The translations under genes were made by a program, and so were the position numbers. From Anarhynchus alexandrinus (Eukaryota > Chordata > Aves > Charadriiformes > Charadriidae), in NCBI GenBank assembly GCA_008711295.1, contig VUYV01000007.1, positions 8,880,908 to 8,944,907 on the forward strand: a stretch of 64,000 nucleotides of DNA, in the 5' to 3' direction. Shown here piece by piece: positions 26,286 to 39,600 of the stretch. The notes under the pieces were generated by a model, which searched no databases, was not told the DNA's origin, and worked only from the letters and a program-made list of their open reading frames with translations. The number at the start of each line of letters is the position of its first letter. The first letter of the stretch is position 1.

Positions 26286-29200
26286 TGGGTCAGCCCTTCT
26301 CCTGCCCCAAACCCTCTCACACTGGTGGAAGTACTAGCATGCAACAAGTCACAAGAGCAGGTTCTGAAGTACTTTTTAGGATGTCAGATGGGAGAGATCT
26401 TGAGGGAAACCGAGCTGTTTGGAGTCTGCTCTTTTATCTGTTAGTTAGCATCTTCACCTGTTTTAACCAGATTTCTTGGGATGGTTGTAGCCAATCCCAG
26501 TTTTGAGGTCGTATTTAAAAAGGTAATGATATTACTAGGATATTGAAAGGAGAAAGTTGGAGATTGCGTATGGTGTTTGGGAACATTTGTTGAAATGAGA
26601 GACCTATTTAATAGACAAAAAGAGTGTACTTCTCCAGAAAATAACGATGTAGCTAAAGACTTGGTTAAGAGTCAACAATAATACCATCACTGCTGCTTTC
26701 CTCAGTCAGTGTGCATGGAGGGGGTGGAGCTTCAGGGAAACGGTGCTTTACATGCAGCTTCTTTAAAGCTTGAGGTGGAGGACCTCCACAAAATCTCTTT
26801 TCTTACAAATGAATCTGAGTACAACTCAGCCCACATGCTGGTTGGAGAGATACAAGTTGCTGTCACATTTAGACCACAAAACCTACAAAAAGTGGGTGTG
26901 AAATGTTCCACCAGGATTAGTAATTGTCTTCATCCTTCTTAATTCCTGGGACCTGGTGTAACCATTGAAGGAAATCAGCAGTTCCTTGGGAACACCTGGG
27001 AGGTCCACTTCACTGAGCCCATGCCACCTTTCAGCAGTGACCTCTTCAGCTGTGGTTGGTTCCTGTAGAGGAGCAGTTGCCTACCACTGGGAAGGTCAGA
27101 GCTGTGCTTTTGTCCCATCCTACCCTAAAGCTGCAGCCTAGGGGCTTTCCATTGGAAGAGGATTGGTGGTGGCAGGAGATGGTGGAGAGCGCATTTGGGA
27201 AGTGAGAGTCCAAAAGCGTGTGCCCCTCTAGCTGCAGGGCAGGCAAGATGGCTGAGTGTTGGGCGGTGAGGTGGTGAATGTGCTTTCTGAGGTGGGGTGA
27301 GAGACGAGATCCCTGTGTAGCCTGGGTCTTCTCCTGCTATGACCAGTGGCAAATAGATGTGAATCTCTGCTTGCCGCGGTTGGAGTCTGTGACTGGGCAG
27401 CAGCTGCTTTGTGGCTGGAGCTGGAATGGTGCCACCACCCTGCAGAGGGGGCTCGGCTGTGACCAGAGAGCCCTGCTGGGTCCCTCGCCCCAAAAGAGAC
27501 CTTCTGGTGATGGTGCACCTCCTGCTCTGAGCTGTGTGCATCCGATTAGAGACACCTCTCACCTCCTGAGCTGTGACAAGCTACCTTTGGGTCCAACATT
27601 TAACCTTCTGCACAGCTGCTCCAAGGAAGTGAACTTTCTTGTTGAACTTATTACACTGCAAAAGGGGTTGTTCGACATACGCTTTAGTTAGCAAATCAGT
27701 GTCTCCAGGAGATATAGGGGAAATGTGGCAATGGTCTGACTTGTGAAAAATGCATTGGAAATATCCAAAAGTTTTTGGTGCCAAATGTAGCAGAGATGAT
27801 GTTTCTCTGCTCCCTCCTCTAACAGATGCTCTATTTTCCATCCCTTTGACTGTTTTATAAAAGAATTTCTTCTGCGTCTTTCTTTATGTGAAAATGAAAG
27901 ACAATGCTTGCGCTGTTCCAGCAATGCAGTCCATTTTCTTAGAAATAGTAGATATTCAAGACAAAGCACTTGTGCCCCAGGTTTCCTTTTGGGCAAATTG
28001 AAAGGGAGAACATATGTTCTGTTTTGCAGTGAGAATTATATGATTTTTATTTCTGAAGAGGTCTCATTAACACCTAATTTCCAGGTAAAGGAGCAACTTG
28101 TTTTTCCTTCTTTTTTGAACACTGAATGGGGGGTAGTTCATAACTATTCTCTGTAACATGCTTGAACCTGCAGGATCCATGACTTCTTTCATAACTCACC
28201 TCCACCTATCTCTTTGTCTATGTTGTAAATTCAAGCAGTTGCTACCAGCCTCCTTTTTTTTTCTCTTCAATATTTTAATATTGCATCTAATATTTAACAA
28301 GCATAGAAATGATGAAAATGCTACTGAACGTGTGACACAGGACTGTAAATTGAGTTTAGGCTGCTAAGAATCCTTGTTTTTAACAGAGATTGGTGGTGGT
28401 TTTGTGTTGTGTTGTTTTGTTTTTAAACCAAAACAGAAACCACTCCAACAGCACTAAAGGAACTTTAAGAGGCTATATGCTTTGCAGGTCTAGGTGCTAA
28501 TAAACACAAGAACACTACTCTCAGTACACTTTAAAGAAAAACAAGATTACAGTTTCTTTCACAGCCGCCTCAGTTTGGAGGCCAGAGTTTTAAAAAAGCA
28601 CCTTCTGCATTCAAAAACCAGAATGCAATTCCATCAAGGCAGCTCCTCCACATGAGCATGGGGTGCAGTGCTAACAGGGTGAGGGCCAGGAAGGGAAGCT
28701 TAGTTGAAGAAAGTGCTACTTAAAGTAAATGCTAATGATTTAAAATGTTATTCCTTCTGTGCTTTTAGAGAGAAGGAAAAAAAAAAGTAAAAAAAAAAAG
28801 TAATAAAGGCTCCCAGCCTGTACCTCATCTCCAGTCACTCCCGTGAAATTCCCAAGAGAGCATCCAGGCTCCCCTCTCCCCCTCTTTAAAAATGGTGGAC
28901 CTGGAACCACTTACAAGAGAGGCTTAATAAGAGGCAAATGTGTTTTATATTTTGTATCTTGTTAAGTGAAAAAAGATGGATTCTCACAAGTAGTCTCCTG
29001 GTGCAGATTTGAGTGGTCTATGCATGCAAATGTTGTGATGCTTCGTCTGCTAGCATCCCGTTCCAGTCCCCCTTGGCCACTTAAAATCCCACCCCCCCAG
29101 AGCAAGCAGAGATGAAATTGCTTCATTTGTACAATGGATCTGCAGATCTAGGAAACTTGTTTCTATCTGATTTGCTGATAATTTACTCCTCATTTGATTT

Positions 29201-29345
29201 TTTTTCCTTTTCTTTTTTTTTTCCCCCTTAGAAAGAAAACAGTGTCTCAGCTCACATCCCTTCCCTAAGGAGAGAGGAATTGTTTCTCTGGGCTGAGAGT
29301 ATGATTGAAAGCAACTGAAAAAATTAAAAAACACCTACACAGAGA
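26286..29345. other. Unique non-coding sequence
   Basis: No gene or repeat is supported. The 26,700-27,600 part has higher GC and several overlapping frames on both strands, none with a recognisable domain. A pair of A-runs separated by GT lies at about 28,778-28,802. A pyrimidine run ending in CCCCCTTAG near 29,220-29,231 looks like a splice acceptor, but the frame behind it closes after 28 codons. Confidence 0.5.
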
Positions 29346-29347
29346 TG

Positions 29348-29405
29348 GCACGTTTATTAGAGGACAAGAAAACCCCTTTGCATCTGAAAACTGATAGTAA
29401 AATTT
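29348..29405 (+). repeat. Copy A of a diverged direct repeat
   Basis: This segment, starting GCACGTTTATTAGAGGACAAG, is similar over about 58 bases to 30,526-30,582 in the same orientation. The first 25 bases differ at only three positions and the rest carries scattered changes. The pair may be two members of an unrecognised old interspersed repeat or a local duplication. I do not recognise the family. Confidence 0.6.
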
Positions 29406-30150
29406 TTAATTTACGTTCCTGATTGCTGAAAAATCTGCTAGAAAAATGTAACTATTAAAAACATACAGTATGTTATGTAAAGGTGTGTGTTGAACAGCAA
29501 GACATATTCCCCCTCTGATAATCTTTTTTATGACCTTTTGGTGCAAGATAGTGCCATGCTTACTGTCTGCTTTCACTATTCAGTGTTGAGGAAACGCATT
29601 ATATTTGTCTTTGATCCAGAGATCTGGATTGCTAAAACTGATGGCCACAATTAAAGACAGTCCTGTTGAAAACCTGACCTCTGTCTGCTCTCAACTTCAT
29701 GTAAACTTTTCAATATGGATGTAATTTAGTATTAAATTACCCGTGCTTTATTGCTTTTTAGCACAGCTCTGTCTTGTTGCCTTTTAAAAATATAAAGAGT
29801 AACATAAAAGAAAAATTGCAGTGCATCTGCTTAATTATGTAATTATATACTTGTTTTCCTACATTTAGAAACCTTTTTGGTTGTGTTGTCTATAGAAAAG
29901 CCATAATACTTGAGATGGATTACTCTTCCATGTTCTTGCAGCAAATCCAGAACAAAATGTGTAACTGCAGTCGAGAATTGTGTTGTCTTGAAGAGCTTGT
30001 GTTGAAACGTGCCCTGTTTTTTAGGGCAGCCCAATAAGCCCGTGAAGTATTTTTTTTCCCAGACCTTAAACATGACATCAGCCCATGATTTTCACTCTGT
30101 GGTCTTGTAGACTTTCTGTTTGAATGAGGACTAAACTCCTCAGCTTTAGG
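29406..30150. other. Unique AT-rich sequence between the repeat copies
   Basis: No gene, RNA gene or known repeat was recognised. The sequence is AT-rich with several short T and A runs. Confidence 0.5.
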
Positions 30151-30151
30151 A

Positions 30152-30215
30152 GATCACGGAAATCACAGACAATGTGATTGGAAGGGACTATAAGGCATCA
30201 ACTGATCTCTCACCA
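30152..30215 (-). repeat. Old CR1 LINE 3' end scrap
   Basis: The plus strand reads ATCACGGAAATCACAGACAA, then TTGGAAGGGAC, TAAGGCATCA and ACTGATCTC. This follows the reversed CR1 3' end ('atcacagaatcacagaatgg...ttggaagggacct...ggtcatctagtc'). Only the last 60 or so bases of the element are recognisable and they are diverged, suggesting an old insertion. Confidence 0.5.
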
Positions 30216-30525
30216 CTTCTAAAAAGTGGATTTTAGTGGCCAGGAGTCTATGGGCTCCTGTTATCTTGTTCCAGCTGCTACTGTATCAGTGCTGGTGCCT
30301 CCAGCCAGCTCCTCCTTCACTTGGCTGGTGAAGGTCTGGGACGTCAGCTCACCATCGGTCGGATGTCTTGATCCTTGGCTGTCCTGTCCAAACTTCCCCC
30401 ACCTGCATCTGCTTAGCAAAACATCTAGCAGTTATCTGTTGTGCCTTCCTCCAGACACTCAGGGATCCCACATATGATCCTGAAATTATAATTTTATTGT
30501 GGCTGTGGCCTTCATCTGTGGTGTA

Positions 30526-30582
30526 GCATGTTTATTAGCAGACAAGAAAATTACTGTACATCTAAAAACAGTGCTAAAATTG
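30526..30582 (+). repeat. Copy B of a diverged direct repeat
   Basis: This is the partner of 29,348-29,405, starting GCATGTTTATTAGCAGACAAG and sharing the following CATCT, AAAACA and TAAAATT blocks in the same order. The copies are about 1.18 kb apart with an old CR1 scrap between them. Confidence 0.6.
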
Positions 30583-33500
30583 CTCCCTTCTGCTCACTGC
30601 TCCAGGGCTTCTCCAGCCTTTTTCGTTGTCGCTCGGTGTTTCTGGCCTTTCTTCCACTTCATTGCTTTAGAGCTTATTTTGCAGTTTGCTTGTTGCATCG
30701 GAGTTAACCTGGCCAACCGCAGTTAGGTCCATCTTCCCTGGCACAAGGAGAAATCTCTGTACACCAGGCTGTGGGCAAATATGTCGCAAAGACAACTGTG
30801 CGTTGATTACTGGTTTTGCACCTCCTTATGTTAAAAGATGGTGGGCTGCCTGCTGGTTAGAGTGCTGCTCACAGGCAAAGCAGTCTCTTCTTTTATGCTT
30901 TAGATATGTGCGACATCATGTTTATAGAACATTCTTATCTGATATGATAAAATGCATTTATCTGCATTCAATCAAGAGCTCCACTTTTATCTAGTAAACT
31001 CCATTTGAAGCTGTGTGTCAAATGCACCTAATCTTGCCCAAGAAAAGGCAATGATGACATTTTCTGGGATGCTACCCCACCAAATAAAGGGGCAATGTGC
31101 CTTCTTGGGAGACACTCTCTGCGAAGGCATGGAAGGGTGATGCAGGGCTGCTGCGGCACAGCGGCCTTTCTGTGAGCAACACCGGCGTGGCCGAGACATC
31201 TGTTTTTCCTCAGTCTGTAACACAAGGAGGAGGTTAAACCAAAGGTGGGTTTTGCGCTGTTTGAGCGTATGTGGGAGATGGCGCTGGTCCAGGCAGCGTG
31301 GGGGAAGAAGGAGGCTCCTGCTCGGCTGGGAACGCGTGAGCTTTGGGATTGCTTAAGAGCTGGAGTCTCCTGTGAGGACAGTATCTCTCAGGGCTTTTAT
31401 TATTTTACAGGCATTTGTAAGTCTCTAGTGCCTTTTAAGTATAAAATGACTGGTGAAGAAATTCCTTTGCTAAACTCCTTATATCACTATTACTTTGGCC
31501 AATTGGGATATACTGGATAAGGGATGGTCTAGGCAGGTCCCCTGGGTGGAGGCTGCAAGCACTGGCAAAAGCTCAAGGGGTGAGGAAGTAGTGTTTTCTG
31601 AATTGGCAGCAAGACTGGGTCACTGCTGGTCCCAACCAGCTTCTCCCAAGTCTCCGTGCCTTGTAGACACAAAGCTATAAACTGGGGATGGGTGAAATCA
31701 AGCCACTTCTCTTTTGGCAGCTGCTAGTGCTCTCCATGGCTAGAAGCACAAACCAGACAGGTCACTGCCTGTAGCGATGGAAACACTTCCCAGTCATTAT
31801 GTTGTAGCAGGTTGTTCTTCTCGCGGTTATGGATTGCCCTGTTGCTGCAAAAATTGCGTTAGATGTTTTAAATGAGATTACGATATGTTTTAATGTATAG
31901 TTAATGCAGTCTTTAAATATTGCACAGGGCTTGTGCACCCCCAGCCCTGGTCTCCCGCGTGGCTGGGGCTGTGAGGTCTCCTCTTTGTGGGAGCAGTGCC
32001 ACTGCCCACTCGTGGGAGTGGGGTATTGGGGTGCGAGTGGGGTAATACCTGCTCACCTGGATGCAGTGTGAGGTGTGCAGCAGGAGCCAAACAGCCACAG
32101 CTACTGGCTGCTTCAAAGACAAGTAAGAGGAGATGTTTTATTCTCAGAAATATTACGAGAACTGCAGGTTTCCTTCTACACTCTGCCATGTTAAATATAC
32201 TGTGGAAAGATTTTTCTACTGCAACCATTCAGGTACTAAAGTGAATAAATAAACAGATATCAAAATACATCACCCAAGGGAGGTAAATGTGATTTATTAG
32301 AGACTTAAAATACAAAATTATAAGGTTAAAAATCATTAAAAATGAATCTAACAGGTGGAGTAATAAAAGAAGAGTTAAAGGTGTTTGCAGCCTAATCTAG
32401 TTGTATCTATTACCTTCTCTTTCACACTGCCTTACTTTGATCCTTTTCTCCTTTAAGAACAAATGCAGCTTTACCCAAGTAATAATTTATTTATAACTTT
32501 TTTTTTTGTAAAAATTGCATCCACGGGAAAAAAAACACACACTGCATGGAATTTTATTGACTTCCATGCAAAAATGTAACTGCAGACCATCAAGAAACTG
32601 ATGGGAGTATGGTTTGTATCTTATCCAGCTTTTCTTATGTATTTATTTTTGCAGAGGTTCATTTTGTGGGTTAAGAGCTCTTGCAACAAAAGCAAAACCA
32701 AACAAATGAAAATCTACCTGCAAATGATTCCCCCCACCCCTCCAAGCTGTTGTTTGAATAAGGGTCCATCACTTTTTTGTTTAGCGATGTGTCATCCATC
32801 TCCCTGCTCTTGCGTATATTTGCTTGTGGTACTTTACAGGCGTGCGGCAGGTATACAGGAGCACATAAAATGTATGGGCAGGTATCGAGAAGCAATATGC
32901 AACTCTGACAACTTGAAAATACAATTATCTCCCTTACTGAGACCCAGATAAGGTATATATTTCCCAGGAGAGTGAAAATATGAATGACTTGCAATGCGAA
33001 GGCTCTTCTAAAAGTTTCACGTCGCCATTAATGCATGTTATCCCTCTTCCAAAAGTGTGTGTTGGCGTGCAGTGATCGGGGTGGTGATGTTGGTGTTGCC
33101 TGTAGGATCGCAGGAGAGGTTGGCAGCATCCTGCACTGCGTGCCAGCAGTGGGAGGAAAGCACATAAAGCTAATTAAGCTGAGGCGCAAGAGATGTTTGA
33201 AAAAAAAGCTTCACTTGCACTTTTTTCCCAGCTAAAAATGTTGTTGTGAGGAAATGGATTTTTTCACCTAAATATCTGTCTTGATTGAAAATCTTTGACC
33301 TTTAACATGAAAAACAACAACTAATTTTTGAAAGCAGATTTTTTTTGCATTTTTGATTAAACTGTGCCAAACAATTATTTTTGTAAATGGACTGGGGTTT
33401 TTTTTCCACACAAAAAAGGGAGAAAATGCTTTCTGACAAGCTTTAATAAAAAGGCAGTTAAGGGGATGTTTTCTCATGTGGATTCCATTTCCTGGGATGC

Positions 33501-35390
33501 TGAGCCCAGAAGCACAGAACCTGTGCTGTCTGCAGGCTTTTCATCTGGAGGGTTTGCGTGTGCAGCTCTGTAGCTAAGAGGAAAACACGGGAGTGTTTTG
33601 AAGAGTAAAATCTACAAACAGCTTAGTGGGCTGAAGGTAAAGTTGGTGCATGTGTGAAAATTAATGGAGAGCTAATGGGGCTTTGGAGAGAAAGGAGCGC
33701 ATAAATTATACATTTAGCATTTTGGGGGTTTGATGGTGGAAGTGTGGTGCAAATGCTTAGCTGCCATCTGGAAAAAAGGCAAGGCTCTGAAATCATTTCT
33801 GTGAGGATGTTGGTGCAAAATAACTCTTCTACATCCTCATCGGCATTCAGAATAATAAATATGTCACAGAGCTTCAGGCTTCAGCCTGGAGGGTGCCAGG
33901 CAGAGAGTAAGGAGACAGTGCAGGGAGCTGGGCATTGAGAAGCACTTTGCTGGTGGATCAGGGCTGCTGAGGAGGCTGGTGAGCCCAATGCTTGGGTTAG
34001 CCCAGGGATCCGAGCTGGCAGGAGAGGCCAAGTGGCAAAGCAAGCCACCGTGATGGGGAACGAGATGGCTCTGCAGCTGCCTCTTGTACCAGCTCAGGAT
34101 GCACTTGCTTTTGTACAGGATACTGTCTGGGGCACGTGTTCAGTGGGCAACAGGCACCACAGGTGATGACCCTACCCATTACTGACTCCAGCATGTTGGC
34201 GTCATTGCAAAGAGGTGGGGATTGGTAGGATTTGTCCTTCGTCCGAGGCATAAAGCTTAGCCGTGGCCTCTGTGTCTCTGCGTCTTCCACTTGGAGTTGT
34301 GTTTACAGAAAAAGAGGCCTGCAGAAGGAGAGCTTTTCTTTACATATTTATAGCATAAATATAAATACAATAAATATATAATAAAGTATATGTTACGTTA
34401 TATATTTATTTTTTCACTCTCTCACAACTTCAACAAGTGTGCTGGAGAAGGGTACAGTGCAGGGATGCTGCCCTGCTGCTTGGGGCTGCCCAGGTTCGTT
34501 GCTGGCTACCTCCTCCTGTGCCGTGGCCTCATGGCACACTATTGCCAGGAGGGATTGAGGCTCCAGGGTGGGATCTGGCACCTGCAGCCTGCTCTGGGCT
34601 CCAGACATTTGAGGGCTCCCAGTGCAGTTGGGATGAAAGGTGCTGGAGCAAGAGGTGGGATGTGGGGACGGCAGCAGTGCTGGTGTGCTCGTTGCTGCGT
34701 CATGCCTTTGGTTCGGGGAGGTTTGCAAAGCAGCTGCCTAACCAGAGAGGATGGGCAGCAATGGGCATGGAGGAGCAGGAACCTGCTGGCTCACTTTGTG
34801 GGAAGTGTTAAATGAAACCAATTTCTTAAGATGGGACACATTGAGCTGCACTGAAAAACCTTTCAGCTGTTGCCGTTTGGCCAGATGAGACGATGCTGCC
34901 ATTGTGGCTGGTGAAAGGATTGTGCCTGCCCTGCTGCATGCCGCAACGTGGCTGGGTGACAGCAGCGTGGTCCCTGGGCAGCCTGCAGACCTCTGGGTGA
35001 CCCTCCTCCAACAGCAAACCCACTACCTCCCAACAGGGAGCGGGTACCGTGGCTGAGGTGAACAAGGTTCTGGCCACTGGCGTAGGCTGTTGTCTCCTTT
35101 TCCTGGAACTGGGATGTGGGATGAGATGGGAATAATGTTAAATCTTTGGAAAAACAGGAGTGTGAGTGTGCTGCTGCTCCCCAGCATTTGCTGCCACCTG
35201 GCACCATGGCTGCAGGGCATCACGTGCTGCCCAGCACCGAGCCTTAGGTGGTGGCTGAATGTTGCCAGCTCTGCACACAGACTTGTGAGTGAGAATGAGG
35301 ATTCTTTTTCTTTCTTCTTTTTTTTGGTGTCTGTGCTCTCTGGTAGAGAAAACCATGACTGGGGAGCTGACAGCATCTGCCTCTTCTCCC
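30583..35390. other. Unique non-coding sequence
   Basis: No gene or interspersed repeat was recognised. An AT-rich segment of TAAATAT-type units lies at about 34,340-34,412. Frames around 34,390-35,400 overlap on both strands in GC-richer DNA and show no domain. Nothing else is supported. Confidence 0.5.
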
Positions 35391-35394
35391 CCTA

Positions 35395-36125
35395 ACCCAG
35401 TACTCTGTCCTGCATTAACAGACCAAATGCTTCAGAAAAGAGAATAAGAAATGTTGAGTTAGAGATTGTCTGCACATGTACTATTTTTCCTGTTGATTCC
35501 CTATAATTAGGAAGTGAATCAAACCACAACTCATATGAGGTAATGTTCATTTTTGTTTGGTTGTTTTTTTTAATCATTACCATTAACTATTATAATTCTG
35601 GATATTTTTTTTATATCAGCATAAATGCGTACTCCATTTTTGCATCTGTCTGTGTTCCTCTGCTTGGTGTGTTCAGTGTCAGGGAGTTCCCAAGTTTAAT
35701 TTGCATTTGTGGAAAGAAATTCCCCTTATTGGTTTCGAATGCATCACCTTTTAATTTCATGGAGGATGCCCAGGTACTCGTATTATGAGATAGCCCAGAA
35801 GCAGCTGATCTACCCCCTGTAGGTTATTCATTATCTCATACGCTGTTATTATGTCTCCTCTTATTTATTGCCTAGTTAAGGTTAAAATAAGTCTTTCAAT
35901 CTCTGGTCATATGAGAGATTTTCCATATACCTAATCATTCCTGATGGTTTACTCTGAATCACCTCTAATTATGCAATATTATTTTTGAAATAGGATGGTC
36001 ACTACTATACATTACAGCTGAGAACACTTGATTTACATGTGTTGCACATTATTTTCCCGTATTATCCAGCATTCTAATGTATTGGTTTTTCTGGCCACGA
36101 TATTTCAGCCTTATTGATCCTAGCA
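35395..36125 (-). repeat. Ancient CR1/L3-like LINE 3' portion
   Basis: Read from the plus strand, landmarks of the reversed element appear in the expected order. They are CCCAGTACTCTGTCC and ATGCTTCAGA near 35,395-35,440, GGGAGTTCCCAAG with GTGGAAAGAAATTCC near 35,680-35,725, and TTTAATTTCATGGAGGATGC then GTATTATGAGA near 35,750-35,790. They continue with TTATTATGTCTCCTCTTA near 35,850, TCATATGAGAG near 35,907, TTTTTGAAATAGGATGG near 35,980, and GCATTCTAATGTATTGG near 36,070. This covers the end of ORF2 and the 3' UTR of an old CR1-clade family seen across sauropsids. All reading frames are broken. Edges are approximate. Confidence 0.7.
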
Positions 36126-36550
36126 TCCCATCCTGGTAACTTCTTGCCTTCCAGCCTAGCCAAAACACAGCAGCTAACACCCCTGCCTGGCCTGTTACTC
36201 AGTCCTGTCATTTCTACCTTCCAAGATTCTTCACTGGTTTCGTCTTGCACTGTCGCAAAGCTCGGGTTTGCTGCTCTGCTCCACACAACGTGGTCCCAAC
36301 TGCTTCACTCCGCTGCCCGCAGCTGCCAGGTCGGAGCTGCCGTCATCTCCCAACATCCCTGTGCCTTCCCTGGTGTTTCCTCCAGTCCTGGAAGTTTCTT
36401 GCTCAAGTACTTGGGTTGCTTCTCCTTTCTTCAGTAAGTCTCTTCTAAAAAAGTTAGTTCTTCGGTGGGCTGCACAGGCTCTGATCTGTGCCACTGAAAT
36501 ACTTTCATCATCCTTCAGTGCTGAAGCAGAGGTTAAAAATGATAAACTAA
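36126..36550. other. Unique sequence between two old repeats
   Basis: No gene or repeat is supported. Frames on both strands are open for 70-127 codons but show no domain. Confidence 0.45.
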
Positions 36551-36552
36551 GT

Positions 36553-36640
36553 GTCTGATCCCACAAACAGTTACACATGCGAGTCAGCTTGTTGACTTCA
36601 AAGGAACTGCTCACATGAGTAAAGTCATGTATTAAGATAT
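36553..36640. repeat. Possible ancient amniote palindromic repeat
   Basis: The segment contains CTGATCCCACAAACAGTTAC, a GTTGACTTCAA centre and CTCACATGAGTAAAGTCATG. The order matches an old sauropsid interspersed repeat I recall, of the form 'ctgatcctgcaaacacttac ... cattgacttcaatggg ... ctcacatgagtaaagt'. I cannot name the family with certainty. It may be continuous history with the LINE remnant that ends about 430 bases to the left. Confidence 0.4.
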
Positions 36641-39600
36641 TTTCAGTAATGAAAATTCCTTAGGGTTTGAGGTGTTTTTTTTTCGTTGGTTTGGTTTTTT
36701 TTTGTTAGTAGAACAGAATTTTGTGCCTCAATAAATATCTGCTCATTACAATTCGAAGGGTTATTTAGATGCTTTAAATTTATATAGACGCCTACCTGTC
36801 TCTCCAAACTACTTCTAAATGCTAAATACTGCCAATCCTGATGCAAGCAGTTGGAGTGAGCCCGTGTCTGTGGTGGGGAGGGGGAGCCTGTTCTGGTTAA
36901 ACAGCAGACGAGGGATGGGGGTATGTGACGATGAGCAAGCAGCAGAAGTGTATTTCTTGTCATCTGTCTTCATTTAAAGGGAGTCACTGCTGATTTTTGG
37001 ATATCAAAGAAAATGCAAAGATTCTTTTAGGAAGGAAACTGCTAAGTCTGGCCCCTGGTCAGTCCCAGGCGTGCTGGGAGGCTGTATCAGCCCGACGTGG
37101 GGACCATGGCTCCTGGCATCAGGCAGGTACCTCCTGGCACTCGCTGCACCCATCCTGCTCTTGGTTTGCCCAGCCCTGGGCCACAGCTCCCTGCCTGGCA
37201 CCGGGGACCGTCCCTTGGCCTCCCTGTCCCCTGCAGAAGGTTAGTGCTCGGGCAGCCGTGCTTCCAGTGTGCGCACCAGCAACGTGGCTAGAAAGAGCAG
37301 TCGCTACTCTCCAGCAAGCTGAAGCCATGAAAGGGGGGAGTCTTTAGGACAATGCTTTTCCCCCATCTTGCTCTCAGTTTTAGCTGCCCCAGGTGTATGT
37401 GGCCGTCAGCATCACTGATGGTGACAAGGGAAGTCAACGGTTTGAGCTGATTTCTCTGGTGAACTTTTGAGAGCCCCTGTTAGGATCGCTCTGTCTGCGT
37501 GACTGTATTTCCTTCTTTTCATTGCAACAGGGGCATGTATGGTTTTTTTTTTTGCTTCCTATGTGCAGTTGGAAAGGGAAAGGGGGTAGTTTTTAAGGCA
37601 GTACAGAAATAGGTTGAAATTAATAGCTTGCTGGTTGATTGAGTAAGCACCAGCCAAAACAGGGTGGGTGTGTGTACTGGGGAATGAGCGCATACCCAAA
37701 AAATCAGATTGTTCCCATCTGTACACAAAGCGATCTTGTTCATCTTTATTTTTTAACTGTGCAATTTCTTACAATGTAGAAAATACACTTTAAATGTAGA
37801 TACCTTTCTAATTTTGTCTATGAAACTCCCAGAGGTGGGGTGAGAGGATACAGGCGTAAGTCCTGGTGGTTGCTCTCCGCTTGCTTGGAGGCTCCTTGCC
37901 TTATCTGAAGCAGTAGAAAGTCCATATGGCATTTTGTGATGTACTTGTAATACTTGGTGTATACGTTCATCCTTCCTTGGATGAAACATTTTGAAACTAA
38001 AATGACTCATCTACAGAACTGAAGCTGAGCAGTAAAGCTTTTTCTGACACCCATTAATAACTACTTGTAACTTTTTTTCTGGAATTTAGAATATTTTCCA
38101 TCATGGAATTGAACACAAGGTTTCAGTTGCCTATTAGCTAGCAAACCCCTTGTCTAGCACATTGCTGAATCGGACCTGCCTCTTCCTTCTTAATACTTTC
38201 AATGTATTTCAGGAATTAAGTCTTTCTGGGTTTTTTTTTTGTTTTTTTTTGTTCTGCCATTGCATATTCAATTCTCACAGCACAACCGGGTGAAACATCT
38301 TTGCTCTTAGTTTGCCTTGGGCCAGGAGCATCTGCTGGGTTTTAAAACTGACTGAAGCTTCATTACCTTCTTTGCCCATATACAAATTTATTTTATTGCC
38401 GATCATACACCAGATCAAGTGACACCGTCAAAGAACCGTTAATTTCCATGTATGGTTTGGCCCCTTTCATAAAGAGATACTCCATGGCAGTAGCTTGTAC
38501 AGCAGTTCCTGCAGAGTTTCACTGAGATACACAAGGGTGAGCCAGACAGGGCCGAATGCTGGGTCCAGCATCCATCTTCACAAATGCAATTTGCAAGAAG
38601 GAGGGTGGTGAAACCGTCCCCGTCAGCCCCTGGAGCTGCAACACCCTTTGCCTTGTTCTGCCAAATTCAGCCCTTGGAGGGGAGGTGGGTTTTGCTGGGG
38701 GTCTGCGGAGCACTGGAGTTGCTGCTGTCTGTTTGCTTGCCGGGGTACAGGATGCCAGCGCAGCCCTGCTCCGACTAGGAGCCTGTAGGCATGCGTGCCC
38801 TGTGGGGTGCAGGGGCTGTCCCATGGGTGTTGTGCATGGCCTGTGCCATCTAGCTGGCCAAGGGGATGTTGGTTTGTGCTGCTCTGTCCTGAGAGCAGTC
38901 GGCAGCATGATACGGGGGGCATTTCTGTCTGGGGGGGAATTACAAAGGCATCAGGCTGCAAATGGGTGACCGGTTCCCCCTGCGTGTTTTCGGTCTTTTT
39001 GGTGTTTTCTGCCTGATGAGGTAGCGCGTAAGCCTGGACCCATACTGCTGCTCCCTCCTGCCGCAGGAATGTCGGCAGCCACCAGCCTCCATGTGTGACA
39101 TCACACGCATTTTCATATTAGCAGCTTCATCTGACTCTATTCAATGATCAAATGAGAGAAGAAGGGGTTTGAGAGAGTAAAGCGCAAACACCTGAACTCC
39201 CAGTAAAGCCCATACAGAAAATAAAATCACCTCAGGAGGAAAGGTGTATCCCCCTCCTCCATGTTTTCTCCATGCCTGCGCGCTCAGGGCCGGCATGAGC
39301 ATGGCTGCGTCCCCGTGCTGCTCCACCTGCCCAGTGCCCACTGCGCGGGGGAGAGCGGGGGCTCCCTGGCATCTACAGCTCTGCATCGGGGGCACCGGGA
39401 AAGGGTGCTGTGGACTGTAATGCTGCAACTATTTCCCAAGATTGCCAAACACAGCAGTTCTGTAATTATGCCAATTGCCTAATTTGTACTGAAATTCATT
39501 TATGGTTGGGTTTTTTTTGTGTTATCACATTTGTCTTTTTTTTTTTAAATAAATGAATATTTCAAATAGGTATAAAGCACAGAACAAAAAAAATGCTAAG

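Noticed and set aside
29205..29320. Strong-looking splice acceptor and short open frame
   Set aside because: The pyrimidine run is good, but the frame behind it closes after 28 codons and no donor fits. T-rich runs ending in TAG are common here.
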